64,000 nucleotides of DNA, from positions 8,601,938 to 8,665,937 of the forward strand of contig CM052358.1 in assembly GCA_028551475.1 (NCBI GenBank), written 5' to 3'. The translations under genes and the position numbers were made by a program. Of this stretch, positions 38,001-47,619 are shown in pieces. Position 1 is the first letter of the stretch. The number at the start of each line of letters is the position of its first letter. The notes beneath the pieces were generated by a model. That model was not told the origin of the DNA. It made no database searches and saw only the letters and a list, made by a program, of their open reading frames with translations. The stretch is from Casuarina equisetifolia. Lineage: Eukaryota; Streptophyta; Magnoliopsida; Fagales; Casuarinaceae.

Positions 38001-40734
38001 TGGCCAACAGTGGGGAGACACTGGAGACTAAATACAGCACATAGTTGCCTCTAATTATCCATGCTTATTTCTTTATTTATTTGTTTTTCTATGTTCATTG
38101 ATAACCCAAAGAGCCCCCTATCCTTTCTAAATGTGCATGGATAAAAGGTTTCTATATCAAGAAAACCATATTCAGGCCCATATCTCTAAGAAGCAAACCA
38201 AATATAATACACAGAATGGTGCTGTAAGTTCAACAAGATTAAGAGATTAGTGCAATGAACCACGACAATGAGGTTCACATCTATAAACCATTTCAATTAA
38301 GCATTTATGCAAGGAGGTAAGGTAATCAAACAGCGAATCTAGAAGAACCTATATCAGAGAAAAGTATAAAATTACAACAAACTCTTTTTGAGGTTTAGGG
38401 AAATGTCGAGAACTTATCTAACAGTTTTTCAAAGGAGGTACACCAAAACTTGAACTTCATAATATATAAGAGATAGACCACTATGACACCTTTCTTTCTT
38501 GTGCCATTACAATTTGTGAGCAGATACTACATTTCAGTTCAGATTCCCATGCAAAGTAACTTCAACTGATTGTTATGAACGTGGGTAGTTGAAGGATGAT
38601 CAGGAGAGTAAAAGAAAAATTCATTCAACGTAAAGCCTGAGTAGGCTTTACTGGGAAGGGAGAACCAGAGAGATATAAAGGCTCAAGGTCATAATTTATT
38701 CTTCATGCATCACTTACGGGTGCAAGTGAGTCATATGAAAAAAAAAAAGTTTAAACACTTCAACAAGTATGTTTTCTAATTATTCTGTTAACAATATAAG
38801 TCATCATCTCCCTTAGGGTTAGAGTATGATCTCTAAAAATCAGAAGCAACTTCCTCACTGCCAATATTGAGGGAAATTAGTATACTTATCCTAGACAAAA
38901 TAACAACAACTAGCACCAACCAAAGTAAAGTAGAAGCAACAGACTTACGAAATTATAGAACATTTTAAATTATTATTTCTCTAGAAGAAAAAGAAGGGTT
39001 CTGGTGTTATTTTTGCAGCAGGATTTTGCAAGTTGAAAACCTATGGAATGTAATTGTTCCACAAAACAAAGAAGAAAATGCTACACACAATAGTGAATAC
39101 ATTTATGCATTAACATTCTCCTCTGCATGCATAGACCAGTAAATCAACAAGATACTAACTAATTCACATGAAATTGAACTCCACTAACCAAACCAAGAGA
39201 AAGGCCGTAAGATAGTAGGCAGTATTCAGTAGCCCATATGATAACACCCCCGCCACTCCATATCTCTTTAATCTCTTCAACAACCTATCAAATTGAACAA
39301 ACAAGAATAAGCTAATAATCTTGCAAAGAAACCATGGTAATTAGAAATATATCCAGATAGACATTTCAATTCTTCTTTTCTCTTCTTTTTCTTGGGCTTT
39401 CTGTTCATTCTAATAGTCAATGCTCAAAGAAGAGAAAAAAGCTCGAGCGTAAGTGAGAGACAGTTTTTCCTCTCCATAGGTAATAGAGGAAGAAACAAAA
39501 ATCAAGGGAGAAAGATCTATAGAAAACCAAAGGAGTGAAAAAAGAAATGAAACACTTAACCAATGATTGGTTAGATGGGATAACTACTGTTAAGAAACTG
39601 AAAATATTTGGAGATCAGATCATAAGTGGGCAGTCAATCAATTTTGATATACTATCAACCCAAATTCAAAGAATAATATCTCAGATTTTTGAGTCTCAAG
39701 AGATTGTCATTCGTTTGAGTTCCAAGTTCCAGCATGCACTGTCACAGTAACTGGCATGGAAAACTGCCCTCAACCACATTGACGATGCCATGGATGTCAT
39801 ACCACACCTTCAAGTCGTGAAAATTAAATCAATTGGCACCAGAACACAATAGACTCAACCATCATTATGCCATTAACAAAAACCAGAAGCCTTTAGCATA
39901 TTGACCCAAAAGTATTGAAGGGAAGTAATAAGTACTCATTGGATGTGGCCTTTCCTCCTTGAACACTTTCATTCTTCTTTGTGGAACCTAAAAAGAAAAA
40001 ATGCTCAAAGGTGTAAGCTTTACAAGATTTACTTGGGGAGATATCATTTCCAGTTGAATAAGTAGGAAGTATCAATCACCTCCTTGGTCCGAAGCATCCG
40101 ATAAACCATAACTCTAACACGCCACCAAACCAAAAGAAGAAAATTTTATCAGAATAGGATTTGAGTAAAAGGCACAAACTCATGAGAGAAAAATCTATGA
40201 TACATACAAACAACTATAAACTTTTTCAGAGCAATAGGAACATTACACAATAAAACCTCAAAAAGCAATGCCTCATAAACATCAAAACAATCAAAAGCGA
40301 TAACTTTATAACTGGCCCATTATTAAAAATTGACAAAACCCAAAGCATAATTTGTGTTATCATTTGCACAAACTCAAAATTCCTTAACAAAATTTTATCA
40401 CCTGATGGAAACCAAAGGAAGGAAGGAAGCGACGAGTGGAATGCTCACATTGTTGTCGCCGTTGAATGAGCTGAATCCTGGTCGTCGAGAACGGCTTAGA
40501 TTAACCGAGGAGTTGCCAAATTGTTGCGAGAAATCGCGCCAGGAAAAAATCCAAGGAATTCTAGCATACGAGAACTTGTGAACACCCTTCAACCCAGAAG
40601 AAAGAAAGATAACATAGAAGGTAAATCAGAGATTAAAAACAGAAATGAGAATGGAGCTTAGTAATGACCAGAATTACCAGCTGGTGATGAAAGAGGGGTA
40701 AAGAGAGACCGTTGAGCTCGAATGAAACAGACAT
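35042..40734 (-). CDS. Conserved-looking membrane protein, unknown function (9 exons, 241 aa)
   Basis: Exons in transcript order: 40678-40734, 40402-40586, 40080-40113 (34 nt), 39194-39284, 36124-36205, 36009-36062, 35796-35861, 35194-35272, 35042-35119. Every junction is GT-AG and phases agree, giving 726 nt with stop. Residues 1-80 are Ser/Arg-rich and low in acidic residues, like an organelle transit peptide. Then come TKEVVEEIKEIWSGGG, an aromatic hydrophobic stretch (VIIWATEYCLLSYGLSLVF), LWFYVAPAPGRMGYLAAAKR, MIWAGSQVTKLVRAGGALA, PFVDRGLSWFTVKFKFESQG and a C-terminal membrane segment (IVGLCVGLAIVLFMVLTVLW). I do not recognise a named family; a plastid or other organelle membrane protein is inference. 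Intron 4 is about 2.9 kb. Exon 2's acceptor is the least certain. Confidence 0.8.
36206..39193 (-). other. Large intron 4 of the membrane-protein gene
   Basis: Bounded by a GTTTGG donor (reading down from 39193) and a GACCAG acceptor (ending 36206). I find no transposon domain or other gene in its 2.9 kb. The composition is ordinary, with no long open frame. Confidence 0.7.
39535..39750 (+). other. Unexplained 71-codon frame inside intron 3, antisense
   Basis: MKKEMKHLTNDWLDGITTVK begins a frame with heptad-like leucine/isoleucine spacing and ordinary-looking amino acid composition, unlike most chance frames here. It continues past one stop with ALNHIDDAMDVIPHLQVVKI. It could be a decayed retrocopy of a coiled-coil protein inserted in the intron. 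I recognise no family. Confidence 0.25.
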
Positions 40735-41974
40735 GAAGGAGTGAGCCCTTTGAGTGAGGATAAACAGTTGGTATGTCAGGCGCAAGCAGAACAAAGACTC
40801 ATTTTTGTTTTTGTCTGTGCTATGTGCTGTTTAGTTCCGTCACGGCCTTAATTTATTATTAAGCACGTAACTGGCCTCTAAATGGTGAAATTGCTTCCAA
40901 AATTAAGAGATTAAACAGACTTAAAACACTTGGTTACTAAATAAAATGAAACACGTAAAACATACAAAGGAAAGATAGTATCTCTTCTTTTTTTTTTCCC
41001 ATTATACATTCTTAATAAAATGAAACACGTGAAACACCCTAAATGTTTATGCAGGGTGTGTGTTCTTGCAGCGAGGTGTTTGAGATTTCTTCTTTTTTCT
41101 TTTTTAAATATGTTTGATATTTGCCCCCTTTGTATGTGATCGCAAAGCCTTACATGGTTCGATCTTAAATGAGTTACTAGCTCCTCCAAAGCTGAAGGCC
41201 GAATGCAGTCTTTGGGCTCATCAAAGGCCTTGTAAAGATACACTCCGGTGAAGCCACAGCAGGATTTTCCCTTTGCTCGAGTTTTTCTCTCATGGAAAGA
41301 CAAGGTATTATCAATATCCACTGACAATATTATAACGTTCAACATATTTAGTGCAAGAATATTTAATTAGATAGAAACGCTAATGAGTTAATTTATTATG
41401 AAACCATGTCAATACTAGAAACAGAGACATTGGCATCCCAATGTCTTGGATTCTTTTGAATTGCAGGTTTGGCAAAAAAGATTTATATCAGCGTTGAGTT
41501 TTGAATATTAAAATTCTTTCAAATGCATACCACTCAAGCAAAAGCTAGCCAATAAACTTTCTAATATAAGAGACAACAAAGGCAAGGCTTGCTAGATGTG
41601 AAGGTGTGAGATAAAAAAAAAAAAAAAAAAAAAGTAGAAAACCACGCACACTAGAAAAAGTATTTAAGCGGAGGAACGATTTAATCGTTGTACACAAACA
41701 AGAATCAATGTTCTCTTAATTTTCTTAATTAAAAAAGTACATACATTTTTTTTTCCATATTATAGAAACCGATGCTGTTGGGTCATGGTCTTGTGAGGGA
41801 TACTCGAGCACTTGTGTCTAATACATAACGAATATCATAAATGAACAAATAGCCATCCACTTGAAAAAAATAAAAATAAATAAAAACATTGTTTTATTGC
41901 CAAGTAATCCAAAATAACGATGTCAAAAACTGGAATAAGATAATTCTAGTCAAGAAGCATGCCACTATCAGAAA
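40735..41974. other. Intergenic stretch between the membrane-protein and KIB genes
   Basis: Holds the promoter side of the membrane-protein gene (no clear TATA) and a 144-codon minus-strand frame (40911-41345) with a CCGFTGVYLYKAFDEPKDCI segment that I do not recognise and do not call. A direct repeat, AATAAAATGAAACACGT, occurs at about 40941 and 41017. From about 41650 the sequence matches the 3' flank of the KIB pseudogene (20090-20340). Confidence 0.4.
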
Positions 41975-42937
41975 TTATATCATCACCCACTCTGATTCCG
42001 AGTCACCCCTTATAATAGGACAGGGTAAAAACGTCGAAATAGTCTGATTTCCAAAGTCTAACACATAAAGGTGTCTATCAGCACATAACGTGTAGTAGAT
42101 TGAATTTGGTTGAACTCCAATATTTGCTGCTGAACAAACCATGCCACTATCACTAGTCAAGAAAATAGTTCGATCTCCAAGATTCGCCAACTTCACCCAT
42201 TGATTCTTAGAAAAATCCAATGCAAAGACAATGAATTCACGAATATAATCATCGGTATCTCCACAATACACCTTGAGCACCAAAAAGATTTCACCACAAC
42301 CCTCGATAAGATATGGAAAATATGTTAAAACTTCTCCTGCTGATAGCGACGATACTTGCTCTGTTACCAAACATGTAAATTGAACTTTTGAACCCGTAAA
42401 TAGAATTGTACACAACATGAACTCTCCCTGACTAGAATTTGGTCGATCTATCAAGCAATAAATAGTTTCTCCAAGCATAATTGCCCCCCATATTGTCAAG
42501 TTATCATCACCTTCAATCTCTTGTTTAATAAATTTAGTATCACCTAGCTTGCAAAATAGAAGGGACTTACTCCCAATTTCAAAGAATAAGATATGACATG
42601 TAGGATCAAAGGGAGACGATGATAGAATGCAAAGATCAGGATTGGTTTCAATTTCCCATGATGGTAGCTGAATCTTTTCCAATGAGATGAAATTAAAAAG
42701 GTAGCAATCATTTGAAGCTCGATCAATCAAAGTGAACCACCCACCATAACAAATGAATACCCGTTTGTCGTACAGCTCAAAAATGCTTTCTTTGTAATAA
42801 CGTTGTTCTGATATGTCGAAAAGAATGTGTTTTTCATCATCGTTAAATAGAAGCCAAGGGTATGGTCGAGGGGTAAAACGAGCACGGCAAGGTTGTATCT
42901 CTCCTTCCTTTGATTCCATTATAGAGCTGTCATTCAC
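41975..42937 (-). CDS. KIB1-4 beta-propeller (DUF295) protein
   Basis: Single coding exon of 320 aa. After an acidic N-terminus comes PRPYPWLLFNDDEKHILFD, the start of the DUF295/KIB1-4 region, with ICYGGWFTLIDRASNDCYLF and a C-terminal WVKLANLGDRTIFLTSDSGM segment; the GDR-x-x-F-L-x-x-x-S motif is characteristic of the family. KIB1-4 domains are usually found in plant F-box proteins, where the propeller binds the substrate of an SCF ubiquitin ligase. I see no F-box before the domain, so this may be a domain-only member. A conserved leader exon with a GTGAGTGG donor lies 0.5 kb upstream (43436). A decayed paralogue is at 20400-21395. Met at 42937 is the first in frame; a second (MESKEG) is six codons later. 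Confidence 0.85.
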   Translation of the reverse strand: MNDSSIMESKEGEIQPCRARFTPRPYPWLLFNDDEKHILFDISEQRYYKESIFELYDKRVFICYGGWFTLIDRASNDCYLFNFISLEKIQLPSWEIETNPDLCILSSSPFDPTCHILFFEIGSKSLLFCKLGDTKFIKQEIEGDDNLTIWGAIMLGETIYCLIDRPNSSQGEFMLCTILFTGSKVQFTCLVTEQVSSLSAGEVLTYFPYLIEGCGEIFLVLKVYCGDTDDYIREFIVFALDFSKNQWVKLANLGDRTIFLTSDSGMVCSAANIGVQPNSIYYTLCADRHLYVLDFGNQTISTFLPCPIIRGDSESEWVMI

Positions 42938-43435
42938 TCATTCAATAATGAAATTTAGAATCATATTGGTACATAAGAATATTGAAGGAAAAGGAAACCA
43001 AATAATCAATTGCACTGATTGAATGACGTGAAAATTGTAATAATATGCAATTGCATTAACTAATTTACCAAAAAAAATAAATAAATCAATAAATAAAAGG
43101 AAAAGCATAAGAAGAATAACAACCATCGAGTATTCATCGGAAAACATATACTTAAGTGGCTTTAAGAATTAGAAAATCGCAAGTGAGTAGTTGTGAATTT
43201 GAAAAAGAAATATAAACACAATCGTAAAACAATCTTCTATGAAATCTAAAAAGAAAATAAATAAATTATAAATAAATTGCAAAGAAAACTTATGTCATTC
43301 AAGTTATGAATTCATATAGAACATGATAGGAAAAGGTTAAAAGAAAAAGAAAAAAAGAAAAAAAAAAAGCTCCTACAATGCAAGCGGAAAAAAAGAAAAA
43401 GAAAAAAGAAAGATTAATAGGTAGAAACCACTCAC

Positions 43436-43600
43436 CGTGAACTTTGAGGGAATGAAGTTTGATTTGTAGGCCTTGTCCAACAAGGAACACAAGGTGTCAC
43501 CCTTAAGAAATTGTGTATATGCTCACCAAGTGAATTGCTCGAAACAACTTCACTAAGAATAAATAACAAAACTCTCAAAATTGAAACCTAAAGTTTCCTT
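43436..43600 (-). other. Probable 5' leader exon of the KIB1-4 gene
   Basis: The minus strand ends CTCAAAGTTCACG followed by a GTGAGTGG donor. Conservation with 21952-22140 falls off outside. The intron to the coding exon at 42937 would be about 0.5 kb. No F-box is readable. Confidence 0.5.
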
Positions 43601-43639
43601 GTTAATGGAGGTTACAGCTTAGGTTTTTATCTCTTAATA

Positions 43640-43995
43640 AGATATAGTGTTTTCTTTTCCTCCTATTTATTATATAGCCTAACATTTAGTTCAGTACAAG
43701 TAGGTTTTGGATTCTAAGATGATTAAATTTGAAATAGTCATTATGTAGTTATGTTAGGAATTCAAAATCCAATTATATTGGGTTAAGTGTTAGCTTAGTA
43801 CTACAAAGTTTTGAATTATAAAAAAGAAAAGGGTTTTAATCTCTTGGCAAGATATAATGTCTTCCTTTTCTTCATCTTATTATATAGTAAGTTTCGGATT
43901 TCCAAATTATTAGATTTGAAATAATCACAATCTAATATTATGTTAAGAATCTGAAACCCACTTATATTGGGCCCTCTAAACAAGGCCCAGTTTGT
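43640..43995. repeat. Intergenic block duplicated at 22540-22920
   Basis: TTATTATATAGCCTAACATT, CAAGTAGGTTTTGGATTC and ATTATATTGGGTTAA occur in the same order in both places, each following the KIB leader. This extends the KIB segmental duplication. Confidence 0.8.
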
Positions 43996-44049
43996 GAGAT
44001 GCTGGGTTTGTCGGGTGTATAAGATTAGGATCTGCCTCCGTAGAAAATC

Positions 44050-44084
44050 CTAACCCTAATTGTCTTGCAGCCGCTGCCTGTTTT

Positions 44085-44127
<43 letters not shown>

Positions 44128-44480
44128 TTCTCTCTTGTTTGATGTTTTCAGCCTCTCCGTTTTGCCTTAGTCGTGGTCTCTTCGTTTAACCAGATGCTTC
44201 TCTCTTTGACCTTCGGCTCTTTTCGATCTTCCTTCCCATCTATTAAATCTATGGGTTCCTTATAATTATTATTTTTTTCTTCATTTTTGTCTCTCAGGCC
44301 TTTCTTCACCTGTTAAATCTATGCGTTTTTTGTTTCTCTCTCTCTCTCTCTCTTTTTGTTTTGGGCTCCTTAGCTATTTTTTCATCTGTTAAGTCTATAA
44401 ATTTCTTGTTTTTTTTTTGTTCTTCTCCCATATGAAATCCTTTGAAAAAAAATCTCATCTTTAGTTTCTTTCTTAATTTA
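44050..44480. repeat. Pyrimidine-rich tracts with (CT)n microsatellites
   Basis: A (CT) run of about 38 nt at 44088-44124 and a shorter one near 44336-44352. AACCCTAATT (telo-box-like) precedes the first at about 44052. Confidence 0.85.
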
Positions 44481-44819
44481 TTTTTTTAACTTTTATATTT
44501 GAGCTCCCATTTAACCTTAGACATGGCCAATGAGTCTGCTTGTTCGATGGAACAGCAGATCCTTTTCTGGGCCGCCCTCCCTATCTCTCTCTGTCATTTC
44601 ATATTTCGGACTCTCCGTTTAACCTTCACGGCCTCTCGGTCTGCTCGCTGGATGGAACACCAAGATCTAATCTTCGTTTCTTTCTTTCTTTTTTTTTTTT
44701 TTCAATTATGATTATTAGTTTTTATTTCTTTTCTTTACGTTTACGTTTTTGTTTTTGTTTTTGTTTTTTATTTCTTTTATTTACGTTTCTGAAATGTGAT
44801 GCTAATCCTGGGCTTGGGT

Positions 44820-45046
44820 GCGAGGTGGGCCTTGGACTGTTCTGTAATTGGGCTGGACGCGAGGTGGGCCCGAGCCTGTTAGGTAAATGGACTCGACGCA
44901 GGATGGGCCTTGACATGTTCAGTAATTGGGCTGGACGCGAAGTGGGCCTTGGCCTGTTCAGTAAATGTGCTGAACGCGAGGTGGGCTTTGGCCTGTTCAG
45001 TAAATGGGCTGAACGTGAGGTGGGCCTTGACCTGGGTTCACTTACT
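44820..45046 (+). promoter_or_regulatory. 39-bp promoter repeat x6 with TGGGCC/T (site II) motifs
   Basis: TGGGCC or TGGGCT begins at 44826, 44865, 44904, 44943, 44982 and 45021, exactly 39 bp apart. Between them GGACGCGAGG/GAACGCGAGG and CCTGTTCAGTAA recur, and extra TGGGCT motifs add to about eleven in total. TGGGCY is the plant site II element bound by TCP factors in growth and translation-related promoters. The block ends a few bases before a TATA box. Since 39 is a multiple of three, a plus-strand frame runs through it as a false 13-residue repeat. Confidence 0.85.
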
Positions 45047-45052
45047 GGGCTG

Positions 45053-45158
45053 TATAAAGACCGTCCTCTTTCATAATCTCATAAGCTCCCGCCAAGAACG
45101 CTCTGGGAATTCTTCTTTCGTGCTCTGGGATCATTTTCGTAGGTCCTGCCGGTTTAAG
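45053..45158 (+). promoter_or_regulatory. TATA box and 5' leader exon of the CNIC gene
   Basis: TATAAAGA at 45053 lies right after the site II repeats. Transcription would start near 45085. The leader exon ends at GGTTTAAG followed by the GTAAGCATCG donor (45159). The matching acceptor is TTCTTGTTAG, ending 45619, two bases before the ATG, so the intron is about 460 bp. First leader introns like this often support strong expression. Confidence 0.7.
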
Positions 45159-45619
45159 GTAAGCATCGTTGCATCTGAATTCTTATTTCTAGGTTTGCTG
45201 TAAGCATCATAACGGTAAGCATCGGTTTCTCCAAAATTCCTATTTCTAGGTTTACGGTAAGCATGATTACGGTAATCATAACTGTTCTGCATTCGTATTT
45301 CTACGTTTACGGTAAGCCTCATTACGATAGGCATCACTGTTTTTGAATAGGTTTAGAAGCATCAATGATAAATTTGATAACTGTTTTTGTGTTTTTTGAG
45401 TTTTTTAATTCCACTCTTTTTTTTTTATTGTGTTTGTCTTGATTTTTATTTCTAGGTTTACGGTAAGCATCATTACGATAGGCATCACTGTTTCTGAATA
45501 GGTTTAGAAGCATCAATGATAAATTTGATAACTGCTTTTGTGTTTTTTTTATTTCAACTTTCTTTTTTTTTGTGTTTGTCTTGAATTTTATTTCCTGAAT
45601 GATTTCAGTTTCTTGTTAG
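45159..45619 (+). repeat. Leader intron with repeated splice-donor-like units
   Basis: TTTCTAGGTTTACGGTAAGC-type units occur about five times (45170-45480) at roughly 50-65 bp in the first part. A further duplicate of GAATAGGTTTAGAAGCATCA lies at 45337 and 45496. Each unit carries a GGTAAGC string identical to the true donor. Confidence 0.8.
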
Positions 45620-45620
45620 G

Positions 45621-45860
45621 ATGGCCAAAAGCAGCAACAAAGGTCGTAAGGTTACTAAGGGACCGTTCGGAATATTAGGAATGGGCACAGGGAAGGGGAA
45701 GGGGAAGCTGAAATCAAAGAAAAAGGGCTCAAAGAAGAAGGGGACGGACGTAGTGAAGTCCCGCAGATGCAATATCTGCAACGAGAAACAGCCTTGCACC
45801 TTCGCTGACCTTACTAGTCACAAGGCTGAATGTGACGGGGTAAAAGGTTTCCATTTCTGA
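45621..45860 (+). CDS. Small basic protein with CNIC cysteine cluster, unknown family
   Basis: 79 aa. Residues 1-48 are rich in Lys and Gly (KGRKVTKGPFGILGMGTGKG, then a KKKGSKKKG stretch), as in nucleic-acid-binding tails. Residues 49-72 read RRCNICNEKQPC, then FADLTSHKAEC: C-X2-C-X5-C, then His-X3-Cys, suitable for one zinc ion, though zinc binding is inference. The start is fixed by an acceptor two bases upstream and is shared by the decayed copies at 23690, 24500 and 26687. The promoter and leader intron described upstream suggest an actively transcribed gene of the growth or translation class. I do not recognise the family. A small nuclear or ribosome-associated protein is one guess. Confidence 0.7.
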   Translation: MAKSSNKGRKVTKGPFGILGMGTGKGKGKLKSKKKGSKKKGTDVVKSRRCNICNEKQPCTFADLTSHKAECDGVKGFHF

Positions 45861-46194
45861 TCGAAGACTAAGTGCAATAAGTAAGGGAACTGCCTTTACA
45901 TATTGAAACTACTTGGTACTTTTAGGTTAAAATTGCCTATATGTTGGATTGACTCATTGAAACTGCCTCTTTTGCGTTGTGTTAAAACGCATGCTACTTT
46001 TTCATGTTAATTTTCATGAAACTGCCTCTCTTGCGTTGTGTTGAATCATGTTAATTTTTCATCAATTGTGTGAATCGACAACTTTAATTCGAATTTTTGA
46101 GTTGTTAGAGCAACGAAGAGCATTCGGTTAGACCACTTCCTGGTCGACTTGCACTTACTTTTTACCAGAATCTGAGGTGATTTATGTCACTATA

Positions 46195-46445
46195 TTCACG
46201 GTTTTTTCAAAAACTTAAACTTAAAGTTAGTTGTTAAGATTTTAAACTGTAAAAGATGGTGAATTTAATTATAATTCTTAATGAATGTTCTAAGACGGAC
46301 ACAAAACTAAAGATATCCTCTCCCTTTCGTGAATGTGTTCCCGTTGTTACTTGAGGCTCTGTCAAGTTTCTCTCTGTTAAGACTTGTTATGCTCCTTGCT
46401 CCTGTTGGGTTAGGAGTTATTTTTTTTGTATCAAACCTTGCACCC
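46195..46445 (+). pseudogene. SAC3C intron 2 fragment
   Basis: From about 46200 (AAAAACTTAAACTTAAA), through ATTCTTAATGAATGTTCTAA and GGACACAAAACTAAAGATAT, to TTAGGAGTTATTTTTTTTG, this matches 13100-13335 in intron 2 of SAC3C and 53935-54170 in the pseudogene. No exon is attached. It marks the left edge of module 3. Confidence 0.9.
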
Positions 46446-46699
46446 AACCAAACAAATGAGTCTTTCACTCCCAAACTAGCACGGGTATCTGAAGCTGAAA
46501 CCCTAATGCTCGTAAAATGACAGCGTACATTTCTGTGAGTTATTTATGGTTAAAAGACAAACAAAATCGAGCAAAAGATTGAACAAACGGAGGTTCACGC
46601 ACTTCGGATTGGTACGTTGAAGACAAAAGCCATACGTCAAGAATATGGGATCTCTAGATAATTTTAAAGAGCCTTAGCCTACTATGACATATTTTAATG

Positions 46700-47590
46700 C
46701 CTGTGAGGAGGGCGGGAAGTGGCAGAAGATTATATACAAAATGAACACTTATTTTTGTTCATTTTGCCAATCACCTTGTACAAGGTGATTTTTAAGAAAT
46801 CCTTTCAAGAGGCTCTGGTTGGAACGAAGAATGCTTTTGTCATTCTTGACCAGATTAAAGATGAGCCTTCTATGGATAAGGAAGGAGAAGACAACCCTGG
46901 TGTTCAGGTTTTATCTTTGAACTCTTGGGCGTGGTGAACTCTATCTTGGAACCGATGGTTTGGGTAGCTCCTGTGGCTAAGAAAACGTCCATAATCTTAA
47001 CTGAAAAGGAAGAGGAACACCGAGAACAAATTCAATGGAATGATGAGGAGGTTGAGGCAGAAGGAGAGGAGAATTTCCAGCAGGATGAAGCACTTGTTGT
47101 AGGTTGCACACGGAATGACGACGTAATCGAGGTTTTTGAAACTCCAATGATGAAAACCTAACTTGCCACAAATTTTGAGGTGTGTACTCTCAACCATTCT
47201 CGAAGTAAGGGCAATAGCAGTAGCTCAATATATAGCCGTAATAAGTATCCTCGCAATAAGGAACAAAAGGTTGAGTCACCCTTTGAATTTTCATCTGCCA
47301 CCCAAAAGTCCTTACAAGGCAGCAGGTAAAGTTAAGAATGCAAAAGGACAAAGAGCTGCAACCTACAAAGGTTGATTGGTACTTAGGATGAGGTGGGAGC
47401 GTTTACTGGAGGTTGCGCAGAGGTGTTGCTGAAAAGCAAAAGGAAACAAGCCACGAATAAGCGGGTCCCAAAGGTGCAAGAGGTCAAAGCGAAGAAGTAG
47501 ATCAATAGCCAAGTTGAGAAGGAAGAGGAAACAAACTCTAGTCTTATTGAGCAAATTATTACAGTACCTGCTAGAATGAAGTGTATAAAG
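46700..47590 (+). mobile_element. Possible LINE ORF1-like remnant
   Basis: Readable pieces include ALVGTKNAFVILDQIKDEPS, which resembles the NRFAxLDQ segment of plant LINE ORF1 proteins, an acidic EKEEEHREQIQWNDEEVEAE stretch, and a basic tail before 47590. Several frame changes separate them and there is no reverse transcriptase. The assignment is weak; it could be another degraded plant gene. Confidence 0.3.
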
Positions 47591-47619
47591 AGGTCCTTTC
47601 GTGTTATCACAAGCTTCAA

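Noticed and set aside
40911-41345. 144-codon minus-strand frame
   Set aside because: No recognisable domain, a C-terminus made of low-complexity sequence, and no counterpart in duplicated blocks. Possible but unsupported.
44540-45076. 178-codon plus-strand frame with 13-residue repeats
   Set aside because: The repeat is the 39-bp promoter repeat read as codons. It overlaps the TATA box and leader exon of the real gene, and its first half is poly-T sequence.
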